34,756 bases of DNA from Candidatus Peribacteria bacterium (GTDB lineage: Bacteria; Patescibacteriota; Gracilibacteria; Peribacterales; Peribacteraceae), in the NCBI GenBank assembly GCA_943350395.1, contig CALRAD010000011.1:1-34756 (forward strand), given 5' to 3'. Shown piece after piece: positions 22,928 through 30,808 of this stretch. Below the pieces are notes generated by a model. That model had not been told where the DNA came from, searched no databases, and saw only the letters and a program-made list of their open reading frames with translations. Positions within the stretch are counted from its first letter, which is position 1; every line of letters starts with the position of its first letter. Both the position numbers and the translations under genes were made by a program.

Positions 22928-24298
22928 TTATTCGATCGATGCGAAGAAATCTCCAATAGCCGCAGCCGTCGCACGCGGCCATGTATGGGGGTAGAAAGTG
23001 CCGTCGTGCTCGTCTGTGTCGATCGTGTGCGGACACCACAGAATATCGTTGCCGCCCGCGCAGTTGGCGTGACGAACGCAGTTCAGTGTCGCAGGTCCCG
23101 TGTTTTCCGTTTCCCATGCACAGGCGTTTGTTTCCAGCCTCAGCTTTCGGACACGTTCGGCGCCGCTAAAGGCTGCAAGAGTGTCTTTTGGATTGTGTGC
23201 GATCAATGCGGCTGCCGGGCCCGCGCACTTTGTGATCACCGAATCGCCTCCGACGGTTGCCGATGCCATCACGGCACCTCCTCGTACGCAAGCGACCGTG
23301 TTCGCCATCCAAGCGCCGAGTGAATGACCGACCGTGCTGATGCGATCCAGATCGATGCAGTACGTCTCTGCAAGCTTCTCAACAATCGCATCGAAGAACG
23401 CGATATCGCGGATTTCCTGCGGCTTGTCGCCCGGATTTGCCCATGAGTATGAACCGTTGTCATTTTTGATCGCGGCGGGATAGGCGATGATGCTGTCGCC
23501 GATTTCGCGGTCCAGTCGCATGTAGCTTCGTACTTGTGCGTTGCTATTGGTGCGGCCGTGAAAAGCAACGATCAGCGGTGCCGGATCGTGCGCTTTGTAG
23601 TTCTTTGGAATCGTCAGCAGGAAATCCCGGTCTCTTCCGCCGACGGAGAGGGTGACGGGCGGGAGTACGGGAGGTGCTTTGGTGCAACCCGGCGACAGAC
23701 GTGCGATGAATCGTTCATCTTCGTAACGCAGCATGCGCCAGAGAAGATCGGCTGCTCGTTCACGATTGAGAGGAGTCCACGGAACGTACGAATGTTTCGA
23801 AAGAATCTCCAGTCGCTCGAGTTCTTCAACGTAGGGGAGGTACCATTCGGAACCCTGGCTTTCGGTGACTTCGTGACCGTACGCATTCAGCACGATTTTG
23901 ATCGCCTCGGCGAAATTGACGGGTTCTGCGGGTTTGAAGGTGCCGTTTTGGTAGCCTTTCACGATGCCGCGGTTCTTTGCGGCGCAGACGTACGGTGCAT
24001 ACCATTCGTCGGGGCTGACGTCCGAGAAGCACCGTCTGGAAACGGGTGTCACATCGCTTCTGCCCTTAAAGACGATCTTGAGGAGTTCCGCTCTGTTGAT
24101 GGTTTCTTTCGGTCTGAATGTTCCGTCGTCGTAGCCTTGAAGAATATCTTTCGCTTGCAAATACTGAGCAGCTTCGCGGTATCGATACCAACTATGCTGC
24201 ATATCGGCGAATGGCTGTGCGGTCGCAATTGCATTCTCAGTCGTTCCGATTGCGAAGAGCAATGCCAGCGTAAGCGCAGCGATTGGTCGAAGATTCAT
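22928..24298 (-). CDS. S-layer-homology / polyhydroxybutyrate-depolymerase-like esterase fusion
   Basis: This 456-residue protein starts with a signal peptide (to about residue 26). Two clear SLH domains (about 30-78, with GYDDGTFRPKETINRAELLKI, and 90-140, with GYQNGTFKPAEPVNFAEAIKI) and a degenerate third (about 150-193) follow. SLH domains bind secondary cell-wall polymers and hold proteins at the S-layer. Residues about 215-456 form an alpha/beta hydrolase of the PHB depolymerase/feruloyl esterase (LpqC) type: S326 in GHSLG, D372 in NPKD and H438 in YPHTWP are the likely triad. The oxyanion region VAFHGRTNSN is also present. It is therefore a cell-surface-tethered esterase. The substrate, an ester of a polymer or of a plant or polysaccharide side chain, is not known. 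TACACT ends six bases before the ATG. Confidence 0.85.
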   Translation of the reverse strand: MNLRPIAALTLALLFAIGTTENAIATAQPFADMQHSWYRYREAAQYLQAKDILQGYDDGTFRPKETINRAELLKIVFKGRSDVTPVSRRCFSDVSPDEWYAPYVCAAKNRGIVKGYQNGTFKPAEPVNFAEAIKIVLNAYGHEVTESQGSEWYLPYVEELERLEILSKHSYVPWTPLNRERAADLLWRMLRYEDERFIARLSPGCTKAPPVLPPVTLSVGGRDRDFLLTIPKNYKAHDPAPLIVAFHGRTNSNAQVRSYMRLDREIGDSIIAYPAAIKNDNGSYSWANPGDKPQEIRDIAFFDAIVEKLAETYCIDLDRISTVGHSLGAWMANTVACVRGGAVMASATVGGDSVITKCAGPAAALIAHNPKDTLAAFSGAERVRKLRLETNACAWETENTGPATLNCVRHANCAGGNDILWCPHTIDTDEHDGTFYPHTWPRATAAAIGDFFASIE

Positions 24299-24304
24299 CT
24301 CGCG

Positions 24305-24313
24305 AGTGTAGCA
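24305..24313 (-). promoter_or_regulatory. Extended -10 promoter of the SLH-esterase gene
   Basis: TGC-TACACT on the minus strand, six bases before ATG 24298; transcription would start at the start codon. Confidence 0.5.
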
Positions 24314-24328
24314 CGTCCAAGGGACATT

Positions 24329-25033
24329 TTACGAGACGAACACAAGCAAAAAAACCAGAAATAATTCTGCAAGCAGCAGGACCACGATATCGAAGAGAGG
24401 GAGAGTCGAGAGAAGAATATTCTTCTTTCTGATCAGGCGCTCAGTGACAGAGATCGAGAAAAGCAACGCCGCAAGTCCGACAAGGTTGCCGGCAAGAACA
24501 TCACTCAGGTAGTGAACGCCGAGATACAGGCGACTCAGATCGAGAAGTGTGATCACAAGGATCGCAAGAACGAAGACATGAATCTTCACACTTCGATTTT
24601 TTTGCGTGCGGATGAGCAGGTACGCAAGAAAGCCGAAGAACGCAACTGCGGTCGTCGCATGCCCACTCGGAAACGAGTACGTTGTTTCAGCGGTTGCCTG
24701 CAGCAGGATCTCCGGTCTCACGCGGCGGAACAGGATCTTTCCGAGGAGCATCGCCGTTTCACCCGTGAAGAGCGTAAGCCACAGGGTCAGAATGAAATGT
24801 TTCTGTTTTCTGTTCCAGAGAAGCAGTGTGAGAAAGAGCACCGCGATCGCCAGCACTTCCGCAGATCCGAGAAGTGTGATTGCTGAAAAAAACTTCAGCA
24901 GGAGGGGAGTCCTGACGGAGAAGAGAGCAAAGGCAATAGTGTGGTCCGTAGCGATCAAAAATCCGGGAGCAACCGCGTATCCGATGACGCCGAGAAGAAG
25001 CGATGCGATCAGGAAGATCCGAAGAAGGCGCAT
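24329..25033 (-). CDS. PAP2-family membrane phosphatase
   Basis: This 234-residue membrane protein with about six helices belongs to the PAP2 superfamily. It has the three phosphatase motifs: KILFRRVRP, YSFPSGH and SRLYLGVHYLSD. Members dephosphorylate lipid phosphates such as undecaprenyl pyrophosphate or phosphatidic acid, facing outward. Next to a penicillin-binding protein, recycling of the undecaprenyl carrier for peptidoglycan synthesis is a natural inference. I start it at ATG 25033, where TACAAT ends six bases upstream. An in-frame start at 25066 overlaps the upstream gene and is unlikely. It follows the penicillin-binding protein stop by 29 bases. Confidence 0.87.
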   Translation of the reverse strand: MRLLRIFLIASLLLGVIGYAVAPGFLIATDHTIAFALFSVRTPLLLKFFSAITLLGSAEVLAIAVLFLTLLLWNRKQKHFILTLWLTLFTGETAMLLGKILFRRVRPEILLQATAETTYSFPSGHATTAVAFFGFLAYLLIRTQKNRSVKIHVFVLAILVITLLDLSRLYLGVHYLSDVLAGNLVGLAALLFSISVTERLIRKKNILLSTLPLFDIVVLLLAELFLVFLLVFVS

Positions 25034-25039
25034 GTGCTT

Positions 25040-25045
25040 ATTGTA
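25040..25045 (-). promoter_or_regulatory. -10 box of the PAP2 gene
   Basis: TACAAT on the minus strand, six bases before ATG 25033, between the penicillin-binding protein and PAP2 genes. Confidence 0.45.
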
Positions 25046-25062
25046 CAGCAAATATTTTGAGA

Positions 25063-27117
25063 TCATGTGCAGGAATCGTTTTCAAAAACGTTCACATTCG
25101 ATGCCGATTCCAGAAATTTTCTCCAGATAGGTGCGGCGACGGTGAGTCCGTCCGCGAGAGGATCCAGGATGCTGTTGTCCGCATTACCGACCCAGACTCC
25201 CACGACCAGATTGTTGCTGTAGCCGAGCGTCCAGACGTTGTTCACGCCGTACTCGGTGCAGCGACTCCAGATATCGCGCCGAAAGCAGACGTTGCTTGTT
25301 CCGGTTTTTGCCGCGGTATCAAGTCCGGGGATCGTGAGCATGGTTCTCCAATATCCTTCGGGACGACTCTTGCTGTCCCGAAGAATGTCGTCGACTTGAT
25401 CTGCTGCTTCGGACGCAAATGCGACGGTCGGCGGTTCTTGCGGCAATTGCAGGATGACATTTCTTTCTGCGTCTTTCAGTGCACAGAGCATTCGAAGCGG
25501 TTGATACAGACCGTGATTGGCGATTGTCGCATACAGTTCCACCATCTCGAGAAGCGGTACTTCGACGCTGCCGATGGCCATTGGCCAGCCGTAGGTAAAA
25601 TGCGGATTTGTCTTGAGCATCTCTTGTTTATAGATGAGGGGTGTCGTCACTCCTGCGCGACTGCCTGCTTCGAGCACGGGATCCTCTCCGCCGATATCGA
25701 GGAATGTTTTGATCGCAGGAATATTTCGAGACTGTGCGAGTGCCGAGCGGATCGTCATCTTCCCCTTAAATCCTCCTTCGTAGTTTTTCGGAATGTCCGA
25801 GCCGATGCGGATCGGTTCGTCTCTCACAATCGTTTCGGGTGTGAACCCGCGCTCGAACGCCGTCGCATACACCAGAGGTTTAAAGGAAGAGCCTGGCTGT
25901 CTCGGGACTTTGGCCATGTCGATCTGCCCTTCTTCGTCCGCGATGAAGAAATCGTTGTTGCCGACATACGCAAGCACTTGTCGATTCCTGCGGTCGATTG
26001 CGACGAGCGCGATGTTCTTGGCAAGGGATTTTTGCAGGAGTTCTTGGGATTCCAGAATGATTTTTTCGGCGATGCGTTGCAGATTCGGATCCAGCGTCGT
26101 TTCGGCCGTGAGTCCTGCAGCCTGCCACGCGGCAGGCGCCGACACTGACTGCAGCAGCGAGGTGATCTCGTCTCGGATCGAGAGCGTGAAGTGCGGAGCT
26201 GCGATGCCGTGTCGACGCGGCTTGAATCGGAGTCGCAAGAGTTCTTTCGAGGCCTCGTCAAAACCGGACTGATCGATGAAGCCTGTGCGAAGCATGGCTT
26301 TGAGGACGGCATCGGCTCTCCCCGGGATTCGCACTGCTCCGCCTTTTGCTTGGATGATTTTCGGGAGAAGTCCGGTGACCGTCAACGATTGCAGTGTTGC
26401 TCCCGAGACGCTTCCTTTCCGGACGGATCGAAGCGTTTCCGCATCGATACTGCTTTTGAGATTTGGACCATAGGGACTGAAGTATGTCGGTCGTTGGGGG
26501 ATCGAGACCAGCGTCGCCGCTTCGGCGACCGAGAGCTGCTCCGCGGATTTTCCGAGGTAGGCTTTTGCAGCCGCTTCGATGCCGTTGATGCCGTTCCCGA
26601 AGCTCACGCCATTGAGGTACAGCGTGAGGATCTCATCTTTCGTGAGCAGGTGTTCAAGTCGGCAGGACAGCAGAATTTCATAGACTTTCCTTGTGATCGT
26701 CCGTTCCCGCGTGAGGTAGAGCATCCGCACAAGTTGCTGCGTCAGTGTGGATGCGCCCTGCTGGCCGTTCTCGAAGATGTTTACTTTTACCGCTCGAAGC
26801 AGTGCACGGACGTCGATGCAGGTTTTTCTGACGAAAAAGCGCTCGTCTTCGATCGCGACAATCGCATTTCTTACATTCAGAGGAATGCTGTTTCCCGGCA
26901 GGGAGAGACGCTGTTCCGCATTCGAAAATTGATAGAGTGTTCCATTCGTGCGATCGACGATGCGTATGCTTTCCTGCAGTGCAAGCTTGTTTCTATCCAG
27001 AATGGGTCCGGCTTTCAAAAACTCCACAAAGAAGATGGTTGCAGCCGAAGCAAGCACAAGCAAGATGGCAAGAACGCAGAGCACGATGTGCAGCGTGAGT
27101 GAGCAGTGCCTGCGCAT
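25063..27117 (-). CDS. Class A (bifunctional) penicillin-binding protein
   Basis: This enzyme makes and cross-links peptidoglycan outside the membrane. From ATG 27117 it has 684 residues: a short basic tail, a membrane helix (about 7-30), a GT51 glycosyltransferase domain and a transpeptidase domain. GT51 motifs are the catalytic Glu E90 in IEDERFF, GASTLTQQLVR, RKVYEILL and the GNGINGIEAAAKAYLGK segment. The usual H.G after the EDxxF motif is changed (RKTCID). Transpeptidase motifs are S410-x-x-K in PGSSFKPL, SRN and KTGTS. There is no PASTA or other C-terminal extension. ATG 27195 in the same frame would add 26 acidic residues and overlap the divergent start, so the start is uncertain. A palindrome at 26120-26137 encodes a small insert (PAAWQAAG) between the domains. 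Confidence 0.88.
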   Translation of the reverse strand: MRRHCSLTLHIVLCVLAILLVLASAATIFFVEFLKAGPILDRNKLALQESIRIVDRTNGTLYQFSNAEQRLSLPGNSIPLNVRNAIVAIEDERFFVRKTCIDVRALLRAVKVNIFENGQQGASTLTQQLVRMLYLTRERTITRKVYEILLSCRLEHLLTKDEILTLYLNGVSFGNGINGIEAAAKAYLGKSAEQLSVAEAATLVSIPQRPTYFSPYGPNLKSSIDAETLRSVRKGSVSGATLQSLTVTGLLPKIIQAKGGAVRIPGRADAVLKAMLRTGFIDQSGFDEASKELLRLRFKPRRHGIAAPHFTLSIRDEITSLLQSVSAPAAWQAAGLTAETTLDPNLQRIAEKIILESQELLQKSLAKNIALVAIDRRNRQVLAYVGNNDFFIADEEGQIDMAKVPRQPGSSFKPLVYATAFERGFTPETIVRDEPIRIGSDIPKNYEGGFKGKMTIRSALAQSRNIPAIKTFLDIGGEDPVLEAGSRAGVTTPLIYKQEMLKTNPHFTYGWPMAIGSVEVPLLEMVELYATIANHGLYQPLRMLCALKDAERNVILQLPQEPPTVAFASEAADQVDDILRDSKSRPEGYWRTMLTIPGLDTAAKTGTSNVCFRRDIWSRCTEYGVNNVWTLGYSNNLVVGVWVGNADNSILDPLADGLTVAAPIWRKFLESASNVNVFENDSCT
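26120..26137. repeat. Palindrome inside the penicillin-binding protein gene
   Basis: GCCTGCC-ACGC-GGCAGGC lies in frame just before the conserved GL.AETTLDP strand that opens the transpeptidase linker. Its arms equal those of the alaS palindrome at 21221. Confidence 0.55.
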
Positions 27118-27193
27118 GGGGGTGGGCTCGACCAAAGTATGAGAGTCTACGGGAAAATGAAGTCCTTGTGTATCATCACCGTCGTACTTTCCC

Positions 27194-27964
27194 ATGGTTT
27201 CGAATACATTCTTCATCGCACTGTCACTTTTTCTTTTTGTGCATCTTGCGTTCATCATTGCGGTGCTCATCCGAAGGAACGATGTCGCCGATGTCGCATG
27301 GGGCCTGGGATTCATTGTCGTCGCATGTCTCGCCTACGCATTGTCGGGTCATTCTTCGAGATCTCTGCTCGTGACCGTTCTCGTGACAATGTGGGGACTT
27401 CGTCTTTCTTTCCATATCTTTCTAAGGAATAGGAAGAAGCCGGAAGATCATCGCTATGCCCTGTGGCGCAAGCAATGGCGACATGTGCATCTCAGAAGTT
27501 ATGTTCAGATTTTTATGCTTCAGGGGATTCTTCTTTTCGTCATTGCATTCCCCGTCATGTTCATCGCACAAAGTCCTTCCTCTCCCCTCGGAATGTTCGA
27601 TGTGCTCGGGAGCGCGATATGGCTCGTTGGCTTCTTCTTCGAGTCGGTGGGGGATTATCAGCTGACGAGTTTCGTGCGTGACCCGGAGAACAAGGGAAAG
27701 ATCATGGACAGGGGTCTCTGGAGATATTCGCGTCATCCCAATTATTTCGGGGAGGTCACGCAGTGGTGGGGGATTTTCGTAATAGCACTCTCCCTTCCGG
27801 GAGCTTTGGTCACCTCTGTCAGTCCTCTTCTCATCACAGTTCTCATTCTCTTCGTTTCCGGTGTTCCAATGCTCGAGAAAAAGTATGCGGTTCGACCGGA
27901 TTTCGAGTCATACAGGAAACGCACGAGCATGTTTATACCGCTTCCGCCTCGAAAAGGAGTCTGA
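27194..27964 (+). CDS. DUF1295 (steroid 5-alpha-reductase-like) membrane protein
   Basis: This 256-residue protein with about six or seven membrane helices matches DUF1295. The conserved C-terminal signature GLWRYSRHPNYFGEVTQWWG is seen near residues 175-195, and DVADVAWGLGF near residue 31 is also typical. The fold is related to isoprenylcysteine methyltransferases and 3-oxo-5-alpha-steroid 4-dehydrogenases. Bacterial members are of unknown substrate, probably acting on lipids. Its ATG overlaps, within CCATGG, a possible start of the divergent penicillin-binding protein gene. Its stop lies one base from the stop of the convergent DoxX-like gene. Confidence 0.85.
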   Translation: MVSNTFFIALSLFLFVHLAFIIAVLIRRNDVADVAWGLGFIVVACLAYALSGHSSRSLLVTVLVTMWGLRLSFHIFLRNRKKPEDHRYALWRKQWRHVHLRSYVQIFMLQGILLFVIAFPVMFIAQSPSSPLGMFDVLGSAIWLVGFFFESVGDYQLTSFVRDPENKGKIMDRGLWRYSRHPNYFGEVTQWWGIFVIALSLPGALVTSVSPLLITVLILFVSGVPMLEKKYAVRPDFESYRKRTSMFIPLPPRKGV

Positions 27965-27965
27965 A

Positions 27966-28358
27966 TCAGGCTGTTTTGTTTCTTAGCCTGCTCAGAAGCT
28001 CCGGGTTTCTGAAGTACGCGCTGATCGTGAGGAGCACGAAGAGGATGTAGATCGGCAGTGCCTCCATGTGCGAGAACCCGTGGGTCAGGTTTGTCGCGAG
28101 TGCACCTGCGAGGTACCCCACCATCAGGACGAAGCCAACGGTCGATGTTCGCGGGACGAGGAAGAGAACGACGATAAGAAGTTCGAGAATGCCCAGTGCA
28201 TGATTGAATGATGGTGTGACTCCGATTTTCTGCATCATCACCTCTGCTTCCGAGCCGGGCGCGATGGGCGTGAATTTCATGATCCCTGCGAAGATGTTGA
28301 AAGCTGCGACGAGGATGGCGCAGGTCCAACCGACGATGGAAGAGAAACGGAGTTTCAT
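27966..28358 (-). CDS. DoxX-like small membrane protein
   Basis: This 130-residue protein has four hydrophobic helices and fits the DoxX/DoxX-like family (RFSSIVGWTCAILVAAFNIFAGIMKF at the start, HALGILELLIVVLFLVP in the middle, split by short loops). The family's biochemical role is not settled; some members act in redox or thiosulphate metabolism. I chose ATG 28358 because a longer frame from 28418 adds a non-hydrophobic leader. A TGC-TACACT element lies 28 bases upstream of that ATG. It converges with DUF1295. Confidence 0.7.
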   Translation of the reverse strand: MKLRFSSIVGWTCAILVAAFNIFAGIMKFTPIAPGSEAEVMMQKIGVTPSFNHALGILELLIVVLFLVPRTSTVGFVLMVGYLAGALATNLTHGFSHMEALPIYILFVLLTISAYFRNPELLSRLRNKTA

Positions 28359-28428
28359 GGAAGAATAGTGGGAAGGATTGGACGCAGTGTAGCAAACGGA
28401 TCGTATTTCCGAAATCATGTGCGGCGAT

Positions 28429-28434
28429 TACACT
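28429..28434 (+). promoter_or_regulatory. -10 box of the DUF2177 gene
   Basis: TACACT ends seven bases before ATG 28442. Confidence 0.45.
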
Positions 28435-28441
28435 ATCTCGT

Positions 28442-28837
28442 ATGTTCTTCAAACTTTTCTTCATCGCGCTGCCGCTCTTTCTCGCACTCGACATGACCTG
28501 GCTTGGGTTTCTTGCACGCGATTACTACAGGAGCCAGATAGGATCGCTTCTCAAGGATCAGGTGAACTGGGTTGCGGCACTCGTGTTCTATGCGATCTAC
28601 ATTTCTGGTCTCGTGACATTTGTGCTGATTCCGGCAGTGACGAAGCACTCCTGGCAATCGGCACTCCTGATGGGTGCGTTCTTCGGCTTCGTTGCGTACG
28701 CGACCTACGATCTCACGAACTTGGCGGTTGCCAAAAACTGGACGCTCTCGGTGACGCTTGTCGATCTCGCGTGGGGAACAGTTCTTGCCGGTACCGTTTC
28801 TGTGCTGACCTACTGGATTGCTGCTAGAATAGGATAA
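28442..28837 (+). CDS. DUF2177 family membrane protein
   Basis: This 131-residue protein with four membrane helices matches DUF2177. The segments LDMTWLGFLARDYYRSQIG, GAFFGFVAYATYDLTNLA and VDLAWGTVLAG are typical conserved blocks of the family. Its function is unknown. The stop codon lies two bases before the next start, so the two genes form a transcription unit. Confidence 0.85.
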   Translation: MFFKLFFIALPLFLALDMTWLGFLARDYYRSQIGSLLKDQVNWVAALVFYAIYISGLVTFVLIPAVTKHSWQSALLMGAFFGFVAYATYDLTNLAVAKNWTLSVTLVDLAWGTVLAGTVSVLTYWIAARIG

Positions 28838-28839
28838 CC

Positions 28840-29361
28840 ATGTACTTTCTGATCGCCGCCCTCGTCCTTGTTCTCTTCCTCGTCTATGTCTCACGCAGAC
28901 CGAGTTCGTTTCGGTACGTTCGTTCGGCCACGATCTCTGCGCCTGCTTCAGCGGTCTTCCCGCACGTGAACGATTTTCACAAATGGGAAGCATGGTCGCC
29001 GTGGGAGAAACTCGACCCGGCAACGAGGAAAATTTACAGTGGTTCTGCGTTTGGCGTTGGTGCGAATTACGCATGGCAGGGGAATAGCAAAGTGGGTTCG
29101 GGTCACATGACCATCATCGAGAGTCGCCCAAGCGAGTTCATCCGGATCACGATCGAATTTATTAAACCAATGAAGGCAACGAACACCATCGAGTTTACAT
29201 TTGCAGAGAGCGGCAATCAGACCGTTTTGGCGCACAGCATGTTCGGCTGCAATTCGTTCCTCGGGAAATTGATGGGTCTTTTTATGGATATGGACAAGAT
29301 GATCGGCACTCAGTTCGAGAAGGGTCTCCAGTCGATCAAGGAGATTGCGGAGAGGCGATAA
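28840..29361 (+). CDS. SRPBCC-family protein (polyketide cyclase/START-like)
   Basis: This 173-residue protein has an N-terminal membrane helix (residues 2-16) followed by an SRPBCC domain: RSATISAPASAVFPHVNDFHKWEAWSPWEK is the usual opening, then NYAWQGNSKVGSGHMTI. The fold binds hydrophobic ligands; the ligand here is unknown. The membrane anchor suggests it works next to DUF2177 or at the membrane surface. AGGATAACC just before the ATG may give weak ribosome binding, and TAGAAT with a TGC extension lies nine bases upstream inside the end of the DUF2177 gene. It converges with the toxin gene, two bases away. Confidence 0.82.
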   Translation: MYFLIAALVLVLFLVYVSRRPSSFRYVRSATISAPASAVFPHVNDFHKWEAWSPWEKLDPATRKIYSGSAFGVGANYAWQGNSKVGSGHMTIIESRPSEFIRITIEFIKPMKATNTIEFTFAESGNQTVLAHSMFGCNSFLGKLMGLFMDMDKMIGTQFEKGLQSIKEIAERR

Positions 29362-29363
29362 AT

Positions 29364-29648
29364 CTATTCGATTCCGAGTACATCTCTGTGCGTTCCTGTA
29401 CGCAGGAGCAGTAAAAGCAATCGATCATTGTCTTTTCTGTACATCAGTAACCAGTCAGGAGCGATGTGACATTCGCGAGTGCCTTTCAATTGTCCCTTTA
29501 GTTCATGGTCCCAGTATTGTGCAGGCAGTGGCTTATTTGTATCGAGTAAGTCAATGACTGTCTCAAGTTTTGAAAGCTGATAACCGGATTTCTCTAAACG
29601 GCGAAGATCTTTTCTGAATCGATTCGATGATATTCGTTGATACTGCAT
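29364..29648 (-). CDS. YafQ-family mRNA interferase toxin
   Basis: This 94-residue protein of the RelE/YafQ superfamily cleaves mRNA on the ribosome in known relatives. Residues H48, H61, D65 and H87 line up with the histidines and aspartate needed in E. coli YafQ (in DHELKG, ECHIAPDW and RTGTHRD). It overlaps the antitoxin stop by one base (TAATG), which couples their translation. Confidence 0.9.
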   Translation of the reverse strand: MQYQRISSNRFRKDLRRLEKSGYQLSKLETVIDLLDTNKPLPAQYWDHELKGQLKGTRECHIAPDWLLMYRKDNDRLLLLLLRTGTHRDVLGIE

Positions 29649-29917
29649 TACTCGCTTAGAATATCTTCAAACATTTCCTTGGTGGTAGCATAACTTTTTC
29701 CGTGTTTTTTCGTCCAAGCAAGATCTTTGAGTATTTCCGCTTCTGCTTCAGGCGTGTAACCGTTTTCCGTAAGCACCTGAAAAGGAATCCCTTTCTTTGC
29801 GATAATCTGTACAAGATAAATATTAATTGCTGTACTTAAGTCCAAGCCAAGCTTCTTGAGGATCCGCATGGCGGTCTTCTTCGTTTTTTCTGCAGTGCGG
29901 ACTTGGATGGTGGTCAT
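29648..29917 (-). CDS. RelB/DinJ-family antitoxin
   Basis: This 89-residue protein opens with a ribbon-helix-helix segment (TIQVRTAEKTKKTAMRILKK, then LGLDLSTAINIYLVQI), the DNA-binding and dimer part of RelB/DinJ antitoxins. The acidic C-terminal half (residues 55-89) would wrap the toxin. It is expected to neutralise the YafQ toxin and repress the operon. Confidence 0.88.
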   Translation of the reverse strand: MTTIQVRTAEKTKKTAMRILKKLGLDLSTAINIYLVQIIAKKGIPFQVLTENGYTPEAEAEILKDLAWTKKHGKSYATTKEMFEDILSE

Positions 29918-29923
29918 GGAAAC

Positions 29924-29962
29924 AGTATAGGCTGGTGTAATTACAATGTCAATACAATGTCA
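29924..29962 (-). promoter_or_regulatory. Promoter and direct-repeat operator of the toxin-antitoxin operon
   Basis: On the minus strand TTGACA (29947-29952), a 17-base spacer and TATACT (29924-29929) end six bases before the antitoxin ATG, giving leaderless mRNA. The direct repeat TACAATGTCA occurs at 29942-29951 and 29953-29962 (period 11) and overlaps the -35 box, fitting an autorepression site. Confidence 0.7.
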
Positions 29963-29965
29963 TTA

Positions 29966-30577
29966 CTACTCCTTCCATTCAAGCTCCGCTCCTATCTTTC
30001 GTTCCATGCGATCTGCACGACGAAGGTTCTTGATCTGCGCACCGGAGACGACAGGGTAGTGCCGCACCTGATCAATGTATTCGGGGATGTAGTGCACGTC
30101 TTCTTCTGCTGTCATCCAGCCACGAGAATCAAATCTCGAGAGATCGACGGCGCCCGAATATGACCGCAGAATCTTGTCGCCATTCGGTGCCGTGTATTCA
30201 TGAAAGTACGACATCGCGAGCTCATGAAGCGACCGGTACACAGGGTCTCTGTAGCGCACCGTTCCATGATTTGTCTTGCTAATCGCACCGTAGCAGCCGA
30301 ATTTTCGGAAGACCGCAACGACATGATCATCATCTGCGTCGGTCACCTTCAGGTCCATCACAAGGGGCTTCTCTCCTGCAATCCTGAGTGCGAGGGCTGC
30401 GAGCATCGCGCCTTCCATGCAGTGTGCCGTACGCTCACTGAGCACACGCCTCGGTGACATGTATGTCTCGCCGTTCTTCTCAAAATTCATCGGAAGCGAA
30501 TCGAGAAAGTCCTGGATTTTCTCGGGGGTGCGTAGCTTCCTGAGGATTTGGAGTTCCTCTGGGTGAAGGTCGAACAT
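29966..30577 (-). CDS. Transglutaminase-like (cysteine protease fold) protein
   Basis: I infer this fold from residue pattern only. The 203-residue protein has a Cys at the start of a helix (HCMEGAMLAALALRIAG, about residue 53), a His in a strand (DDDHVVAVF, about residue 85) and a later acidic/Asn position, the order seen in transglutaminase-like cysteine enzymes. No signal peptide is seen, so it is probably cytoplasmic. Target and function are unknown. TATACT (30585-30590) ends seven bases before the ATG at 30577. It lies upstream of the toxin-antitoxin operon on the same strand but with its own promoter. Confidence 0.55.
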   Translation of the reverse strand: MFDLHPEELQILRKLRTPEKIQDFLDSLPMNFEKNGETYMSPRRVLSERTAHCMEGAMLAALALRIAGEKPLVMDLKVTDADDDHVVAVFRKFGCYGAISKTNHGTVRYRDPVYRSLHELAMSYFHEYTAPNGDKILRSYSGAVDLSRFDSRGWMTAEEDVHYIPEYIDQVRHYPVVSGAQIKNLRRADRMERKIGAELEWKE

Positions 30578-30637
30578 GCAGGGGAGTATAGCGTGCGGAG
30601 TGCCGAAGCTCCCGGTGCAGTTTGCGGTTCCTTCTTC

Positions 30638-30787
30638 CTACAGTATTCCTGCAAGCTTCAAGAGCATCACAATGGCGATGATGCCGATGATGATGTAACC
30701 GATTCTTTTCAACTGGCCCTCCATGGGAATGTAACTGAATACAATGCCGATGATAAGCAGAATGATGAAAGGGGTGATGGCACCCAT
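30638..30787 (-). CDS. Small two-helix membrane protein (Thivi_2564-like)
   Basis: This 49-residue frame was found by reading the gap. It starts at ATG 30787 (MGAITPFIILLII...) and stops at TAG (30638-30640). Two hydrophobic helices (about 3-19 and 31-48) are joined by YIPMEGQLKRIG. The helix-YIPM-helix layout resembles the small Thivi_2564 family membrane proteins of unknown function. It begins just after an in-frame stop 27 bases upstream. There is no Shine-Dalgarno site. Confidence 0.6.
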   Translation of the reverse strand: MGAITPFIILLIIGIVFSYIPMEGQLKRIGYIIIGIIAIVMLLKLAGIL

Positions 30788-30808
30788 AGGGAAGGGGGAA
30801 GGGTTGAA

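Noticed and set aside
23534-24364. 276-codon plus-strand frame opposite the SLH-esterase
   Set aside because: Shadow of a gene with clear SLH and triad motifs.
25003-27102. Long plus-strand frames (381 and 303 codons) opposite the penicillin-binding protein gene
   Set aside because: The minus-strand frame carries all GT51 and transpeptidase motifs; the plus-strand frames have none.
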